A stretch of 42,738 nucleotides of DNA from positions 1 through 42,738 of the forward strand of contig JAFMLQ010000018.1 of the NCBI GenBank assembly GCA_017852075.1, read 5' to 3'. Source of the stretch: Flavobacteriaceae bacterium. GTDB taxonomy: Bacteria; Bacteroidota; Bacteroidia; Flavobacteriales; Flavobacteriaceae. Position numbers and translations under genes: made by a program. The notes beneath the pieces are model-generated. The model had not been told where the DNA came from and did no database searches. It was given only the letters and a program-made list of their open reading frames with translations. Positions 17,142-25,165 of this stretch are shown here, piece after piece (position 1 is the first letter of the stretch; each line of letters opens with the position of its first letter).

Positions 17142-17642
17142 ATGCCAATTCTATATGCTCTATTGTTTACGATAATTTCTTTAGCGATTCCTATAAAAAT
17201 GGAACATAAGTTTTATGTAAGCACAACTTCCATAGAATACAAGAAGGTGTCCGGTACACTCCAAATTACCAGTCAGTTTTTTATAGATGACATTGAATCC
17301 CTTTTGAGAAAGTATGAAGCTGATTTAAAACTCGCCCCTGATTCCGATTCTAAACGAATTGACCAATTGTTTGAAATAGAACTTAAGAAGCATTTTAGAA
17401 TTAAAATTGACCAAAAGTGGGTAGACCATACCTTTTTGGGAAAAGAATATAAAAATGAAATTCTGGTCTGTTATCTAGAAGTTAAAACTCCACAAACTCC
17501 ACAATCCTTAGTTTTACAAAACCGAATGCTTTTTGATCTTTTTGAAGAGCAACAGCATATTATACATTTTAAAAATGAGGAAAATCGAAAGAGTATTTTG
17601 CTGCATGCTGCAGAAGACACAAAGACCATCTCTTTCAATTAA
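17142..17642 (+). CDS. DUF6702 family protein
   Basis: A 166-residue protein with a hydrophobic N-terminal segment (about 3-18) that probably acts as signal peptide. The mature part starts with HKFYVSTTSIEY and continues with LQITSQFFIDDIESLL, the core of the family named DUF6702 in Bacteroidota. No catalytic motif is visible and the function is unknown. It sits between the regulatory-like domain protein and the M1 metallopeptidase, all on the plus strand, which suggests it shares an envelope role with them. Confidence 0.8.
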   Translation: MPILYALLFTIISLAIPIKMEHKFYVSTTSIEYKKVSGTLQITSQFFIDDIESLLRKYEADLKLAPDSDSKRIDQLFEIELKKHFRIKIDQKWVDHTFLGKEYKNEILVCYLEVKTPQTPQSLVLQNRMLFDLFEEQQHIIHFKNEENRKSILLHAAEDTKTISFN

Positions 17643-17657
17643 AGTCGAATTACTTTG

Positions 17658-17665
17658 TATATTTA
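17658..17665 (+). promoter_or_regulatory. Possible -7 box for the M1 peptidase gene
   Basis: TATATTTA differs from TAnnTTTG at the last base and ends 27 bases before the peptidase ATG, in a 50-base gap. No convincing -33 element. Confidence 0.3.
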
Positions 17666-17692
17666 CTATCCTATTAAAAACAACTTTAGATT

Positions 17693-19981
17693 ATGAAAAA
17701 AACAAATCGCTCAGTTAATACACTTTTGTTATTGGGTATTTTAGTTTCTTTTAGCATGGAAGCTCAAGTCCAACAAGGACATACCAACCAAAATAAGTTC
17801 AGACAATTATACGATCAATTTGCTGATCCAAATAAATACCACAATGCTTCAGGAGCCCCAGGAGTAGAATATTTCCAGCAAAAAGTGGATTATGCTATGG
17901 ACATTGAGTTGGATGATGAAAAGAGTAGGATTTACGGAGAGGAAACCATCACCTACACAAATAATTCTCCAGATCACCTGCCCTACCTTTGGCTACAAGT
18001 CGATCAAAATATTAGAAAAAAAGATGCCCCAGCCCTAGAAAAAAATGGATCGAGTAATTCCTTTACTCAGACGCCTTCTTCTTTTGTGAGTAGTTATGTG
18101 AAAGGTCCTTTTGATGGAGGGATTAACATCGAGTGGGTTTTGGATGCTCAAAACAAACCACTTCCTTATAGAATTAATCAAACAATGATGCGGGTTGATT
18201 TACCCCAAGCACTGGAGCCAGGGGGTGTTTATGTATTTAAAATTAAATGGTGGTACAATATCAACAATCACGTTGAAGGGCGAGGTAGATCGGGGTATGA
18301 ATACTTTGAAAAAGACGGCAACAAGGCTTATGTCATTGCTCAATTCTTCCCTAGACTTTGTGTTTACAACGACGTAGAAGGATGGCAAAATTATCAATTT
18401 TGGGGGAATGGTGAGTTTGCCCTAGAATTTGGTGATTATGAAGTAAATATTACCGTTCCTTCAGATCATATTCTGGAGGCAACAGGAAGTTTACAAAACC
18501 CAAAAGAGGTTCTAACCCGAGAAGAATACAAGCGTTTTCAAGCTTCTGAAAATAGCTTTGACAAACCAGTTATCATTGTAAATCAAGACGAGGCTACGGC
18601 AAAAGAGTCTGGTTTTTCAAAAAAGAAAAGCACTTGGAAGTTTTACGCTCAAAATGTTAGAGACTTTGGATTTGCAACCTCTAGAAAATTTATCTGGGAA
18701 CGTCAGGCCGTACAAGTAGGAGATCAGAAAGTAATGGCTGTATCGATCTATCCTAAAGAAGGAAACCCATTGTGGGAAGAATATTCTACCAAAGCGGTAG
18801 TTCAAACTTTAAAAACATACTCTAAGTTTACTTTTGATTATCCTTATCCCAAGGCTGTTTCGGTACACGCTAAAAACCAAGGAATGGAATATCCTATGAT
18901 TTGTTGGAATTATGGGCGTCCCAATGAAGATGGAACCTACTCAGATCGCACCAAATTTGGGATGATCAGTGTGATAATTCATGAGGTCGGTCACAACTAT
19001 TTTCCGATGATTGTCAACTCAGACGAACGTCAATGGGGATGGATGGATGAAGGTTTAGACACATTTGTTCAATATCTCACCGAGCAAGATTTTGGAGTTT
19101 CCTATCCGGAATCAATAGGGACTCTTGATAAATACCCTTCTAGAAGAGGTGATCCTCAAAAGATTGTTCCCTACATGGCCGGCAATCAAGATTTTATTTC
19201 TCCAATTATGTCCAATCCAGAAAATGTGTATCAGTTAGGACCTAATGCTTATGCAAAACCCGCTACGGCTCTAAACATTTTAAGAGAAACAGTAATGGGA
19301 AGGGAATCTTTTGACCATGCATTTAAAACCTATGCACAACGCTGGATGTTTAAACACCCCACTCCAGAGGATTTTTTCAGAACCATGGAAGATGCATCTG
19401 CGATTGACTTGGATTGGTTTTGGAGAGGTTGGTTTTACACTACTGATGTTGTAGATATTGGAGTTAAAAATGTAAAGCGCTTTTACTTTTCAGATACTCC
19501 AGATCTAGAAGCACAAGAACGTTTAGAATCTTATGGAATGGATTTGGACAACTTGCCTAAAATGGTCTTTAAAATTGATGAAGATAGTGAGTCATTTGAC
19601 CCTAATCTTGCAGCAAATACAGCAATTGAAGGTTCTCAAATACTTAAAGAATATTTGCAAAAAGAGAATCTGGATCCCAAAGCAACAACGCCAAAATATT
19701 TCTATGAAGTAGAGTTTGAAAAACCAGGTGGACTAGTGATGCCTTTGATTGTGGAATACAGCTATGCCGATGGCTCCAAAGAGATGGTCACCTACCCTGT
19801 GCAATTATGGAGAAAAAATGATGCAAGTGTCAAAAAAATCATTGCTTCAGATAAAGAGTTGGTGGGTGTTACCGTGGATCCTAATTTGGAAACTGCAGAT
19901 GTGAACACCGACAACAACAGTTGGCCAAAACAAGAAACCCCTTCAGATTTTGATAAGTTTAAAGAAAAAATAAAAGGATAA
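17693..19981 (+). CDS. M1-family (gluzincin) metallopeptidase, exported
   Basis: A 762-residue aminopeptidase-like enzyme with a signal peptide (hydrophobic core 10-20, cleavage near MEAQ). The zinc site is HEVGH at 430-434, followed after 18 residues by the third ligand Glu453 in MDEG, the standard HEXXH-X18-E arrangement. The N-terminal beta domain (about 60-290) begins with YFQQKVDYAMDIELDDEK. The exopeptidase GXMEN element appears as QGMEYP. I see no type IX secretion C-terminal domain or lipobox, so a soluble periplasmic enzyme is likely. It forms a same-strand series with the two preceding envelope genes, and a 32-base palindrome follows 7 bases after its stop. Confidence 0.93.
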   Translation: MKKTNRSVNTLLLLGILVSFSMEAQVQQGHTNQNKFRQLYDQFADPNKYHNASGAPGVEYFQQKVDYAMDIELDDEKSRIYGEETITYTNNSPDHLPYLWLQVDQNIRKKDAPALEKNGSSNSFTQTPSSFVSSYVKGPFDGGINIEWVLDAQNKPLPYRINQTMMRVDLPQALEPGGVYVFKIKWWYNINNHVEGRGRSGYEYFEKDGNKAYVIAQFFPRLCVYNDVEGWQNYQFWGNGEFALEFGDYEVNITVPSDHILEATGSLQNPKEVLTREEYKRFQASENSFDKPVIIVNQDEATAKESGFSKKKSTWKFYAQNVRDFGFATSRKFIWERQAVQVGDQKVMAVSIYPKEGNPLWEEYSTKAVVQTLKTYSKFTFDYPYPKAVSVHAKNQGMEYPMICWNYGRPNEDGTYSDRTKFGMISVIIHEVGHNYFPMIVNSDERQWGWMDEGLDTFVQYLTEQDFGVSYPESIGTLDKYPSRRGDPQKIVPYMAGNQDFISPIMSNPENVYQLGPNAYAKPATALNILRETVMGRESFDHAFKTYAQRWMFKHPTPEDFFRTMEDASAIDLDWFWRGWFYTTDVVDIGVKNVKRFYFSDTPDLEAQERLESYGMDLDNLPKMVFKIDEDSESFDPNLAANTAIEGSQILKEYLQKENLDPKATTPKYFYEVEFEKPGGLVMPLIVEYSYADGSKEMVTYPVQLWRKNDASVKKIIASDKELVGVTVDPNLETADVNTDNNSWPKQETPSDFDKFKEKIKG

Positions 19982-19988
19982 AATCACT

Positions 19989-20020
19989 CATTGCTGAATC
20001 TACATGTAGATTCAGCAATG
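19989..20020 (+). terminator. Perfect 32-base palindrome, probable terminator after the M1 peptidase gene
   Basis: The two 16-base halves are exact reverse complements; the left half is CATTGCTGAATCTACA. It can fold into a stem of about 13 pairs with a small loop, followed by GTTTTAA. It begins 8 bases past the peptidase stop and ends 15 bases before the next gene's -7 box. The T tract is short, so it could alternatively be a protein-binding operator. Confidence 0.65.
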
Positions 20021-20035
20021 TTTTAACAAACCTTT

Positions 20036-20043
20036 TATCTTTG
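20036..20043 (+). promoter_or_regulatory. Candidate -7 box for the TatA-like gene
   Basis: TATCTTTG is an exact TAnnTTTG match ending 14 bases before ATG 20058, which would give a leader of only a few bases. No clear -33 element. Confidence 0.45.
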
Positions 20044-20057
20044 TTGAAAAGAACCGT

Positions 20058-20336
20058 ATGCTTTTATTTATTAGTGGTGCAGAAATTGTGTTTGTCTTTT
20101 TTATCGTGCTCTTGGTTTTTGGCGCAGATAGAATACCTTCTATTGCTAGAACGCTAGCGAAGGGAGTCACACAAGTGCGTCAGGCAACAAATGATATTAA
20201 AAGCGAAATCCAAAAAAGTGTAGATGTAGATGTTGAAAATCCCACAAAATCACTTACACAAGATTTTAAAAGTGAAGTGGATAAGGTCAAAAAAGATTTT
20301 GAAGACCTTGGCGATTCTATCAAGCGCGATCTTTAG
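20058..20336 (+). CDS. tatA: Twin-arginine translocase TatA/TatB-type subunit
   Basis: A 92-residue protein with a single N-terminal transmembrane helix (about 5-21), then the conserved FGADRIPSIARTLAKGVTQ hinge and amphipathic helix (about 22-40), and an acidic/basic coiled tail to residue 92. This is the TatA/E/B layout; TatA-type subunits form the protein-conducting patch for folded proteins. The typical FG dipeptide is present at 22-23. TatC is not in this window. The gene follows the palindrome and overlaps the convergent O-methyltransferase stop by four bases. Confidence 0.85.
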   Translation: MLLFISGAEIVFVFFIVLLVFGADRIPSIARTLAKGVTQVRQATNDIKSEIQKSVDVDVENPTKSLTQDFKSEVDKVKKDFEDLGDSIKRDL

Positions 20337-20995
20337 CGAACCCAGCTCAGTGTGAGTCCATCTCGAAAGGGGAGTAGTACGGTTTTTACCCTTGGGTCTT
20401 TCTTGAGTTTTTCATTGTATAGCTGCAGAGCAAGAGTACTTTTGTCTTTTGTTTTGGCTTTATGGAGTACTTTTCCACTCCACATTACATTGTCCGAAAT
20501 GATTAATCCTCCAGAACGTGTTTTGGGAAGTACTTGTTCAAAATAAGTATCGTAATTAATTTTGTCTGCATCGATAAACACGAGATCGAAAGGTCCTTCT
20601 ATTTTTGGAACTACTTCCAGGGCATTGCCTAAATGTGCGTAAATATTTTTTCTGTATCGGCTTTTTAAAAAATATTTTTGTTGTAAAAATACCAGTTCTT
20701 CATTCCAATCTATGGTATGAAGCTCTCCATCCTCATGAAGTCCTTCAGCAAGGGAAAGGGTTGCATAGCCTGTAAAAGTTCCGATTTCTAAAATTTTTTT
20801 AGGTTGTAATAATGTCGAAAAAAGACTCAAGAGTCTTCCTTGGAGAGGGCCACTCAACATACGTGGCTGCAGTACCTTTTGATGGGTTTCTTTTTCTAGT
20901 TTTACAAGAATTTCGGGTACGGAATCGCTGTGAGACAATGCATAAGCAATCCACTCTTCTTGGATTGTTTGGAAATTATGATTTAGGTCTTGCAT
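20333..20995 (-). CDS. Class I SAM-dependent O-methyltransferase (Methyltransf_3 type)
   Basis: A 220-residue cation-dependent O-methyltransferase of the catechol/caffeoyl-CoA type. The SAM-binding motif is ILEIGTFTGYATLSLA, followed by the acidic end of strand beta-2 (LHTIDWN), the metal-site region LVFIDADKINYDTYF, and ISDNVMWSG. The start is ATG 20995; a TTG two codons earlier is in frame but less likely. It overlaps the end of the flavin reductase gene by 20 bases, so they are coupled. The acceptor substrate is unknown. Confidence 0.9.
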   Translation of the reverse strand: MQDLNHNFQTIQEEWIAYALSHSDSVPEILVKLEKETHQKVLQPRMLSGPLQGRLLSLFSTLLQPKKILEIGTFTGYATLSLAEGLHEDGELHTIDWNEELVFLQQKYFLKSRYRKNIYAHLGNALEVVPKIEGPFDLVFIDADKINYDTYFEQVLPKTRSGGLIISDNVMWSGKVLHKAKTKDKSTLALQLYNEKLKKDPRVKTVLLPFRDGLTLSWVR

Positions 20996-21593
20996 ATGCA
21001 AAGCGTTCTAAAAGTTGTGGTTTTGCATATCCATCCAATCCATTGATACTAACAATGTCTCCATGATCTAGTTGTACCCAGCCATCTTCTAAAAGTAGAG
21101 GATCTGAAATGTAAAGGTGTTCGATACGCCCCACAATCAGAAGTGTATCGTTTTCTTTGATATGGTATTCATTTTGATAACGACAGCCCATTTGAATGGG
21201 ACTCCCCTTGACAAAGGGAGCTTCCCATGTTTCTTTGCGTTCTACTTCCAAGTCAGTTCGGTCAAATTCTGAAATTTCTTCTGGATATTTAGCCGAAGTA
21301 TGGTGGGCATCTGCAATTTGTTTTGTTGTAACGGAATTTAAGGTAAAAACACCAGTCGCCTTCATGTTAGAATAAGTATGTCTTGGAACTGTGGTTGGGC
21401 GTAAAATATATCCAATAAGTGCTGGATTACTCCCCAGGTGCACTACAGAGCTAAATATGGCTAGGTTGTCTTTACCTTCTACAGATTGTGTTCCTATTAG
21501 ATGAGCAGATTTATAGCCCGTGACACTATTCATCAAATTGAGACGATAGATTTTTGGTAATTTCTCAAGATCCTTGAGCTGAAAGTGATGCAT
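20976..21593 (-). CDS. Flavin reductase-like, FMN-binding split-barrel protein
   Basis: A 205-residue protein of the flavin reductase-like family. Recognisable parts are NLAIFSSVVHLGSNPALIGYI (about 44-64), RHTYSNMKATGVFTLN (about 72-87), and the C-terminal GRIEHLYI...DGDIVS-type strand pair. It probably binds FMN and either reduces it with NAD(P)H or acts as an oxidoreductase. ATG 21593 is preferred over an in-frame TTG at 21608, which would fall inside the exact -7 promoter box. It is first in a minus-strand unit with the O-methyltransferase. Confidence 0.85.
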   Translation of the reverse strand: MHHFQLKDLEKLPKIYRLNLMNSVTGYKSAHLIGTQSVEGKDNLAIFSSVVHLGSNPALIGYILRPTTVPRHTYSNMKATGVFTLNSVTTKQIADAHHTSAKYPEEISEFDRTDLEVERKETWEAPFVKGSPIQMGCRYQNEYHIKENDTLLIVGRIEHLYISDPLLLEDGWVQLDHGDIVSINGLDGYAKPQLLERFAYARPKS

Positions 21594-21605
21594 CGCTTTT
21601 AATTG

Positions 21606-21637
21606 CAAAGGTAATAAAGCAGGGGTAAGTTTATCAA
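21606..21637 (-). promoter_or_regulatory. Promoter for the flavin reductase-methyltransferase unit
   Basis: On the minus strand, TTG (21635-21637), 21 bases, then TACCTTTG (21606-21613). Both elements fit the Bacteroidota consensus. The box ends 12 bases before ATG 21593, which also argues against the TTG start at 21608. Confidence 0.6.
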
Positions 21638-21837
21638 GGATTTATATTCTTATCAAAACGAAGTACAGTAAAAATTAAGACACTTATTACTACGATCAAA
21701 GAACCAATAAATAAATAGTGGTCTGGAATTTGGTTTGTTGCTAAAAAACCAGATATTATTTTTTTGTCCAAAAACGATATGAAAATAGCTAATGGAAGAA
21801 GAATAATTACAAATCTAAAGCGTTTTAATAATTTCAT
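21634..21837 (-). CDS. Small two-helix membrane protein, unknown function
   Basis: A 67-residue protein with a basic N terminus (MKLLKRFRF), a transmembrane helix at about 9-23 and a second at about 42-60, ending in a charged tail. I recognise no family. It stops three bases from the -33 element of the flavin reductase promoter. ATG, membrane topology with positive-inside charge, and a tidy intergenic position support a real gene, but codon content alone cannot prove it. Confidence 0.5.
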   Translation of the reverse strand: MKLLKRFRFVIILLPLAIFISFLDKKIISGFLATNQIPDHYLFIGSLIVVISVLIFTVLRFDKNINP

Positions 21838-21909
21838 TAATAAGTTGATTGTTTTACTAAAGTAAGAAGAGATTTGTTATTTTTAATAAAAAAACAAACA
21901 GATCGTTTT

Positions 21910-22335
21910 ATGACATCATTTTACATACTCTTAACAGTCCTATTTTCAAGTATAAATCAGCCTACCTCTATTGAAGGGTTGTGGATTACCCAAGACGACG
22001 AAACAGGCAAAAACAAATCCGAGGTTTTATTGTACAAAGAAGAGGGTAAGCTTTACGGAAAAATTGTCCGATTACTATTACCTGAAGACCAAGGGAAGCT
22101 CTGTGAGAATTGTAAGGGATCGGATAAAAACCAACCTATTGAAGGTATGGTCATTTTAAAAGATTTGATTTGGGAAGACAATGTATGGGAAGATGGCACT
22201 ATCACAGATCCCAAGTCGGGAAAGGTTTACGATTGTTATTTGAGTCTAGAAGATTCAAATACACTTAAAGTCCGTGGATTTCTGGGATTTTCTTTACTGG
22301 GGCGAACACAAATTTGGAAACGTCAAAATCAGTAA
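21910..22335 (+). CDS. DUF2147 family exported protein
   Basis: A 141-residue protein with a short signal peptide (MTSFYILLTVLFSS) and one DUF2147 domain: IEGLWITQDDETGKNKSEVLLYK at about 21-43, then the family's CENCKG pair, GMVILKDL, and IWEDNVWEDGTITDPKSGKVY. The ending LKVRGFLGFSLLGRTQIWKR is the most conserved part of this family. The function is unknown; the fold is a calycin-like beta barrel predicted to be periplasmic. ATG 21910 is chosen, since the earlier in-frame start gives a charged stretch in front of the signal peptide. Confidence 0.85.
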   Translation: MTSFYILLTVLFSSINQPTSIEGLWITQDDETGKNKSEVLLYKEEGKLYGKIVRLLLPEDQGKLCENCKGSDKNQPIEGMVILKDLIWEDNVWEDGTITDPKSGKVYDCYLSLEDSNTLKVRGFLGFSLLGRTQIWKRQNQ

Positions 22336-22412
22336 TCTAACTAGTCTGAATTACTTTTATTATCTATAGCGACTAAAGCTATCCAGAAACTATTTTTTTT
22401 AAGAGAAAATAA

Positions 22413-22420
22413 TATATTTA
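22413..22420 (+). promoter_or_regulatory. Candidate -7 box for tRNA-Val
   Basis: TATATTTA, one base off TAnnTTTG, ends 19 bases before the mature tRNA start. Confidence 0.35.
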
Positions 22421-22439
22421 CAACCCAATTACTAGAAAA

Positions 22440-22514
22440 GGGTGTTTAGCTCAGTTGGTTTAGAGCGCTACCTTGACAGGGTAGAGGTCACTGGTTCGAA
22501 TCCAGTAACACCCA
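22440..22514 (+). tRNA. tRNA-Val(GAC)
   Basis: The 75-base sequence folds fully by eye: acceptor stem GGGTGTT/AACACCC, D stem GCTC/GAGC, anticodon stem CTACC/GGTAG around loop TTGACAG (anticodon GAC), T stem ACTGG/CCAGT around TTCGAAT, discriminator A. The CCA end is not encoded. GAC reads GUC and GUU valine codons. The valS gene is about 18 kb upstream in this window. Confidence 0.96.
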
Positions 22515-23177
22515 CAATTATCCTTAATGGCTTGGCTTTATTGCCATAAACCTCATTTTCACCCCAATTTTCACATAAAACACTTCTAAAGCTAACCTTG
22601 GAAAGGAGATGCTTTCTTTCTGACTTTAAAGTCACAATAATTTTGAGCTCTCTTTTGACGGCCTTAATCGACAGTTTTGTTTAAGGTTTGCAAAATTATA
22701 GGCTTAAATACAACAATTGTAGGTACAACATAATGGAGCTTTAAAAAAAGTCGTTTAATTTCATTATATAATTTAAATTCAGATGGATCAGACAAAAAAA
22801 TATTACCTAGTATATCCTTACGTACAAATGATGGGATGTATTTGGTTTTTAGACTCTTTGTAGTCAACTAATAAAATGATTTTCAGTAGCTTCTAATCTT
22901 CTCATAAAACGAGCCTTTTTTTGTTTAAAAATTTTATTTTCAAAATTTCGACATGAATCGATTTAATAATGATTCAAAAAAAATAGACCAGAAGGAGTAG
23001 TGCGAGAATACTTTATTTATTTACTGTCTTCATTGGATGCTTTAGGAACTTCAACCAATACCTTAAGGAATTTTTTCCTCAGGGTTTGCAAGGAGTGTTC
23101 AACCCAAACTTTCACACCAACTTTTTGATCGGAGAAATCTGCACCAATTACTTCATAAATATTAATTATATTTAAAC
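22515..23177. other. 663-base stretch without a convincing gene, downstream of tRNA-Val
   Basis: This is the only long non-coding stretch in the window. On the minus strand a 67-codon frame (22664-22867) opens only with TTG and has no recognisable domain. A second frame on that strand runs antisense through the tRNA and is the familiar spurious kind. A third (23017-23160) has protein-like composition and is listed separately. The DNA is richer in AT than the flanks. Position directly after a tRNA 3' end fits a decayed integration site, but I found no integrase motif or repeat of the tRNA end. Confidence 0.5.
23017..23160 (-). pseudogene. Possible C-terminal gene remnant
   Basis: The minus strand encodes about 47 residues ending at TAA 23017-23019, including SDQKVGVKVWVEHSLQTL and a charged tail VEVPKASNEDSK. 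Alternating hydrophobic/charged spacing and an acidic-basic C terminus look protein-like, but there is no ATG and the frame would have to begin inside the divergent DUF4212 gene. I recognise no family. It may be a remnant or chance. Confidence 0.2.
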
Positions 23178-23432
23178 ATGAGTAAAAATTCAACCACCTA
23201 TTGGAAAACCAATCTTAAGTATTTGGGTATATTACTTTGTATTTGGTTCATCGTCTCTTTTGTATTTGGAATCCTTTTAGCTGAAACCTTAAACCAATTT
23301 CAAATAGGGGGCTTTCCCCTCGGGTTTTGGTTTGCTCACCAAGGGTCTATTTACTCATTTGTCATTTTAATTTTTGTTTACGTCTATTTGATGAACAAAC
23401 TCGACAAGAAATTTGATGTCGATGAAATATAA
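23178..23432 (+). CDS. DUF4212 protein, small subunit of sodium:solute symporter
   Basis: An 84-residue membrane protein with two transmembrane helices (about 13-32 and 52-72) and the family core LCIWFIVSFVFGIL...GGFPLGFWFAHQGSIYSFVILIFVY. DUF4212 proteins are encoded directly before SSS-family permeases and are thought to be their small subunit. Here the symporter starts 15 bases after this stop, which agrees. The ATG at 23178 is preceded by AAAC and an AT-rich region. Confidence 0.92.
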   Translation: MSKNSTTYWKTNLKYLGILLCIWFIVSFVFGILLAETLNQFQIGGFPLGFWFAHQGSIYSFVILIFVYVYLMNKLDKKFDVDEI

Positions 23433-23447
23433 AACTTGGAAAAATTT

Positions 23448-25145
23448 ATGAGCGCACAAACATGGACTTACCTTTTGGTAGGGGTTACCTTTTTTATATA
23501 CATTATAATTGCCATTATCTCTAGAGCAGGATCTACAAAAGAATTTTATGTAGCTGGAGGTGGAGTAAATCCGATTGCAAACGGTATGGCTACTGCGGCA
23601 GATTGGATGTCAGCAGCCTCGTTTTTATCTATGGCAGGTCTTATCGCATTCATGGGCTATTCAGGAGGGCAGTATCTGATGGGCTGGACAGGAGGTTATG
23701 TCCTTTTGGCACTTTTACTGGCACCTTACCTCAGAAAATTCGGAAAATTTACTGTTCCCGACTTTATAGGAGAACGTTATTATTCAAAAAATGCTCGATT
23801 AGTAGCTTTAATCTGTGCCTTATTTATATCCTTCACCTATGTGGTTGGACAAATGAAGGGGGTGGGAGTTGCTTTCGCACGTTTTCTAAATGTGCCTTTC
23901 GACACAGGTGTCCTTATTGGTATCGGAATTGTCTTTTTTTATGCTGTTTTGGGAGGAATGAAAGGTATTACCTACACCCAAGTGGCTCAGTTTTGTGTAT
24001 TGATTTTTGCTTTTACTGTGCCTGCGATTTTCATTTCTTTACAAATGACAGGAAATCCAATCCCTCAGTTGGGTTTTGGATCCAAAGGTACTGACGGGGT
24101 ATATCTTCTGGAAAAGCTCAATCAAATTTCTATGGATTTAGGTTTTGATGCGTATACCTCCATAAATAAGGAAAACTTAATTAATATGTTTTTTATTACC
24201 GCTGCCCTTATGTTTGGCACGGCGGGATTGCCTCATGTCATCGTTCGATTTTTTACGGTTCCAAGAGTAAAAGACGCCCGTATCTCTGCGGGCTGGGCAC
24301 TCTTATTTATTGCCATCCTATATACCACAGCTCCTGCAGTAGCTGTCTTTGCAAGAACCAACCTCATCAATACCCTGTCTGAGACTCAATACAGTGATGT
24401 GCCTAGTTGGTTTACCAATTGGGAAAAAACAGGCTTACTCTCTTTTGAGGACAAAAATGAGGACGGTAAAATTCAATATGTAGCGGACACTACTTTAAAT
24501 GAGTTAACCGTGGATCGGGATATCATTGTACTTGCAAATCCTGAGATTGCAAATCTGCCCCCTTGGGTCATTGGTCTGGTTGTGGCAGGAGGATTGGCTG
24601 CAGCACTTTCTACAGCCGCAGGACTTTTATTGGTCATTTCTACTTCGATATCGCATGATTTGTTGAAAAATTATTTACGTCCAAATATCAGTGAAAAAGG
24701 AGAGCTTTACGCAGCTCGAGTGGCTATTGCTGTAGCTGTAGTTGCAGCGGGCTTAGCAGGAATGAATCCTCCTGGATTTGTGGCTCAGGTAGTTGCATTA
24801 GCTTTTGGCTTGGCAGCTTCTTCTTTTTTTCCGGCTATTATTTTAGGGATTTTTGACAAACGTATGAATCGAGAAGGTGCCATTTCAGGGATGATTACTG
24901 GAATTGTATTTACAGCGTCCTACATATTACACTTCAAACCTCAGTTAGGAGGATCGGGACTTCCAGAAGATTTTTGGTGGGGTATTTCCCCTGAAGGTAT
25001 TGGCACTTTGGGAATGTTCATTAATTTTATTGTGGCAATTTCGATCTCTCGATTTACTGCACCACCTCCACTGGAAGTACTCGAATTGACAGAGCGTATT
25101 CGTACTCCCAGAGGATCAGAAAACCCCGATGCTATTCCACATTAA
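23448..25145 (+). CDS. Sodium:solute symporter (SSS family), probable acetate permease
   Basis: A 565-residue permease with about 13 transmembrane helices. The start is ATG 23448 (MSAQTWTYLL); the TTG at 23436 is in frame but adds only four residues. Family features: AGGGVNPIANGMATAADWMSAASFL (about 38-62) and GQYLMGWTGGYVLLALLLAPYLRKFGKFTVPDFIGERY (about 75-115). A soluble loop with DKNEDGKIQY interrupts the middle, as in many DUF4212-linked homologues. The adjoining acetyl-CoA synthetase 20 bases downstream makes acetate or another short carboxylate the likely substrate, coupled to sodium. That assignment is by context. Confidence 0.9.
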   Translation: MSAQTWTYLLVGVTFFIYIIIAIISRAGSTKEFYVAGGGVNPIANGMATAADWMSAASFLSMAGLIAFMGYSGGQYLMGWTGGYVLLALLLAPYLRKFGKFTVPDFIGERYYSKNARLVALICALFISFTYVVGQMKGVGVAFARFLNVPFDTGVLIGIGIVFFYAVLGGMKGITYTQVAQFCVLIFAFTVPAIFISLQMTGNPIPQLGFGSKGTDGVYLLEKLNQISMDLGFDAYTSINKENLINMFFITAALMFGTAGLPHVIVRFFTVPRVKDARISAGWALLFIAILYTTAPAVAVFARTNLINTLSETQYSDVPSWFTNWEKTGLLSFEDKNEDGKIQYVADTTLNELTVDRDIIVLANPEIANLPPWVIGLVVAGGLAAALSTAAGLLLVISTSISHDLLKNYLRPNISEKGELYAARVAIAVAVVAAGLAGMNPPGFVAQVVALAFGLAASSFFPAIILGIFDKRMNREGAISGMITGIVFTASYILHFKPQLGGSGLPEDFWWGISPEGIGTLGMFINFIVAISISRFTAPPPLEVLELTERIRTPRGSENPDAIPH

Positions 25146-25165
25146 CACAACTAAAGTAAAGCCTT

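Noticed and set aside
22355-22400. Short inverted repeat followed by a T run after the DUF2147 gene
   Set aside because: The stem is only five pairs and the T run lies about 13 bases away, so termination is not supported.
22441-22663. Minus-strand frame running antisense through tRNA-Val
   Set aside because: It reads the tRNA backwards (the common GFEPVT-type artefact) and has no start.
22664-22867. 67-codon minus-strand frame after tRNA-Val
   Set aside because: Only TTG opens it, no domain is visible, and it is embedded in low-complexity AT-rich DNA. Treated as non-coding.
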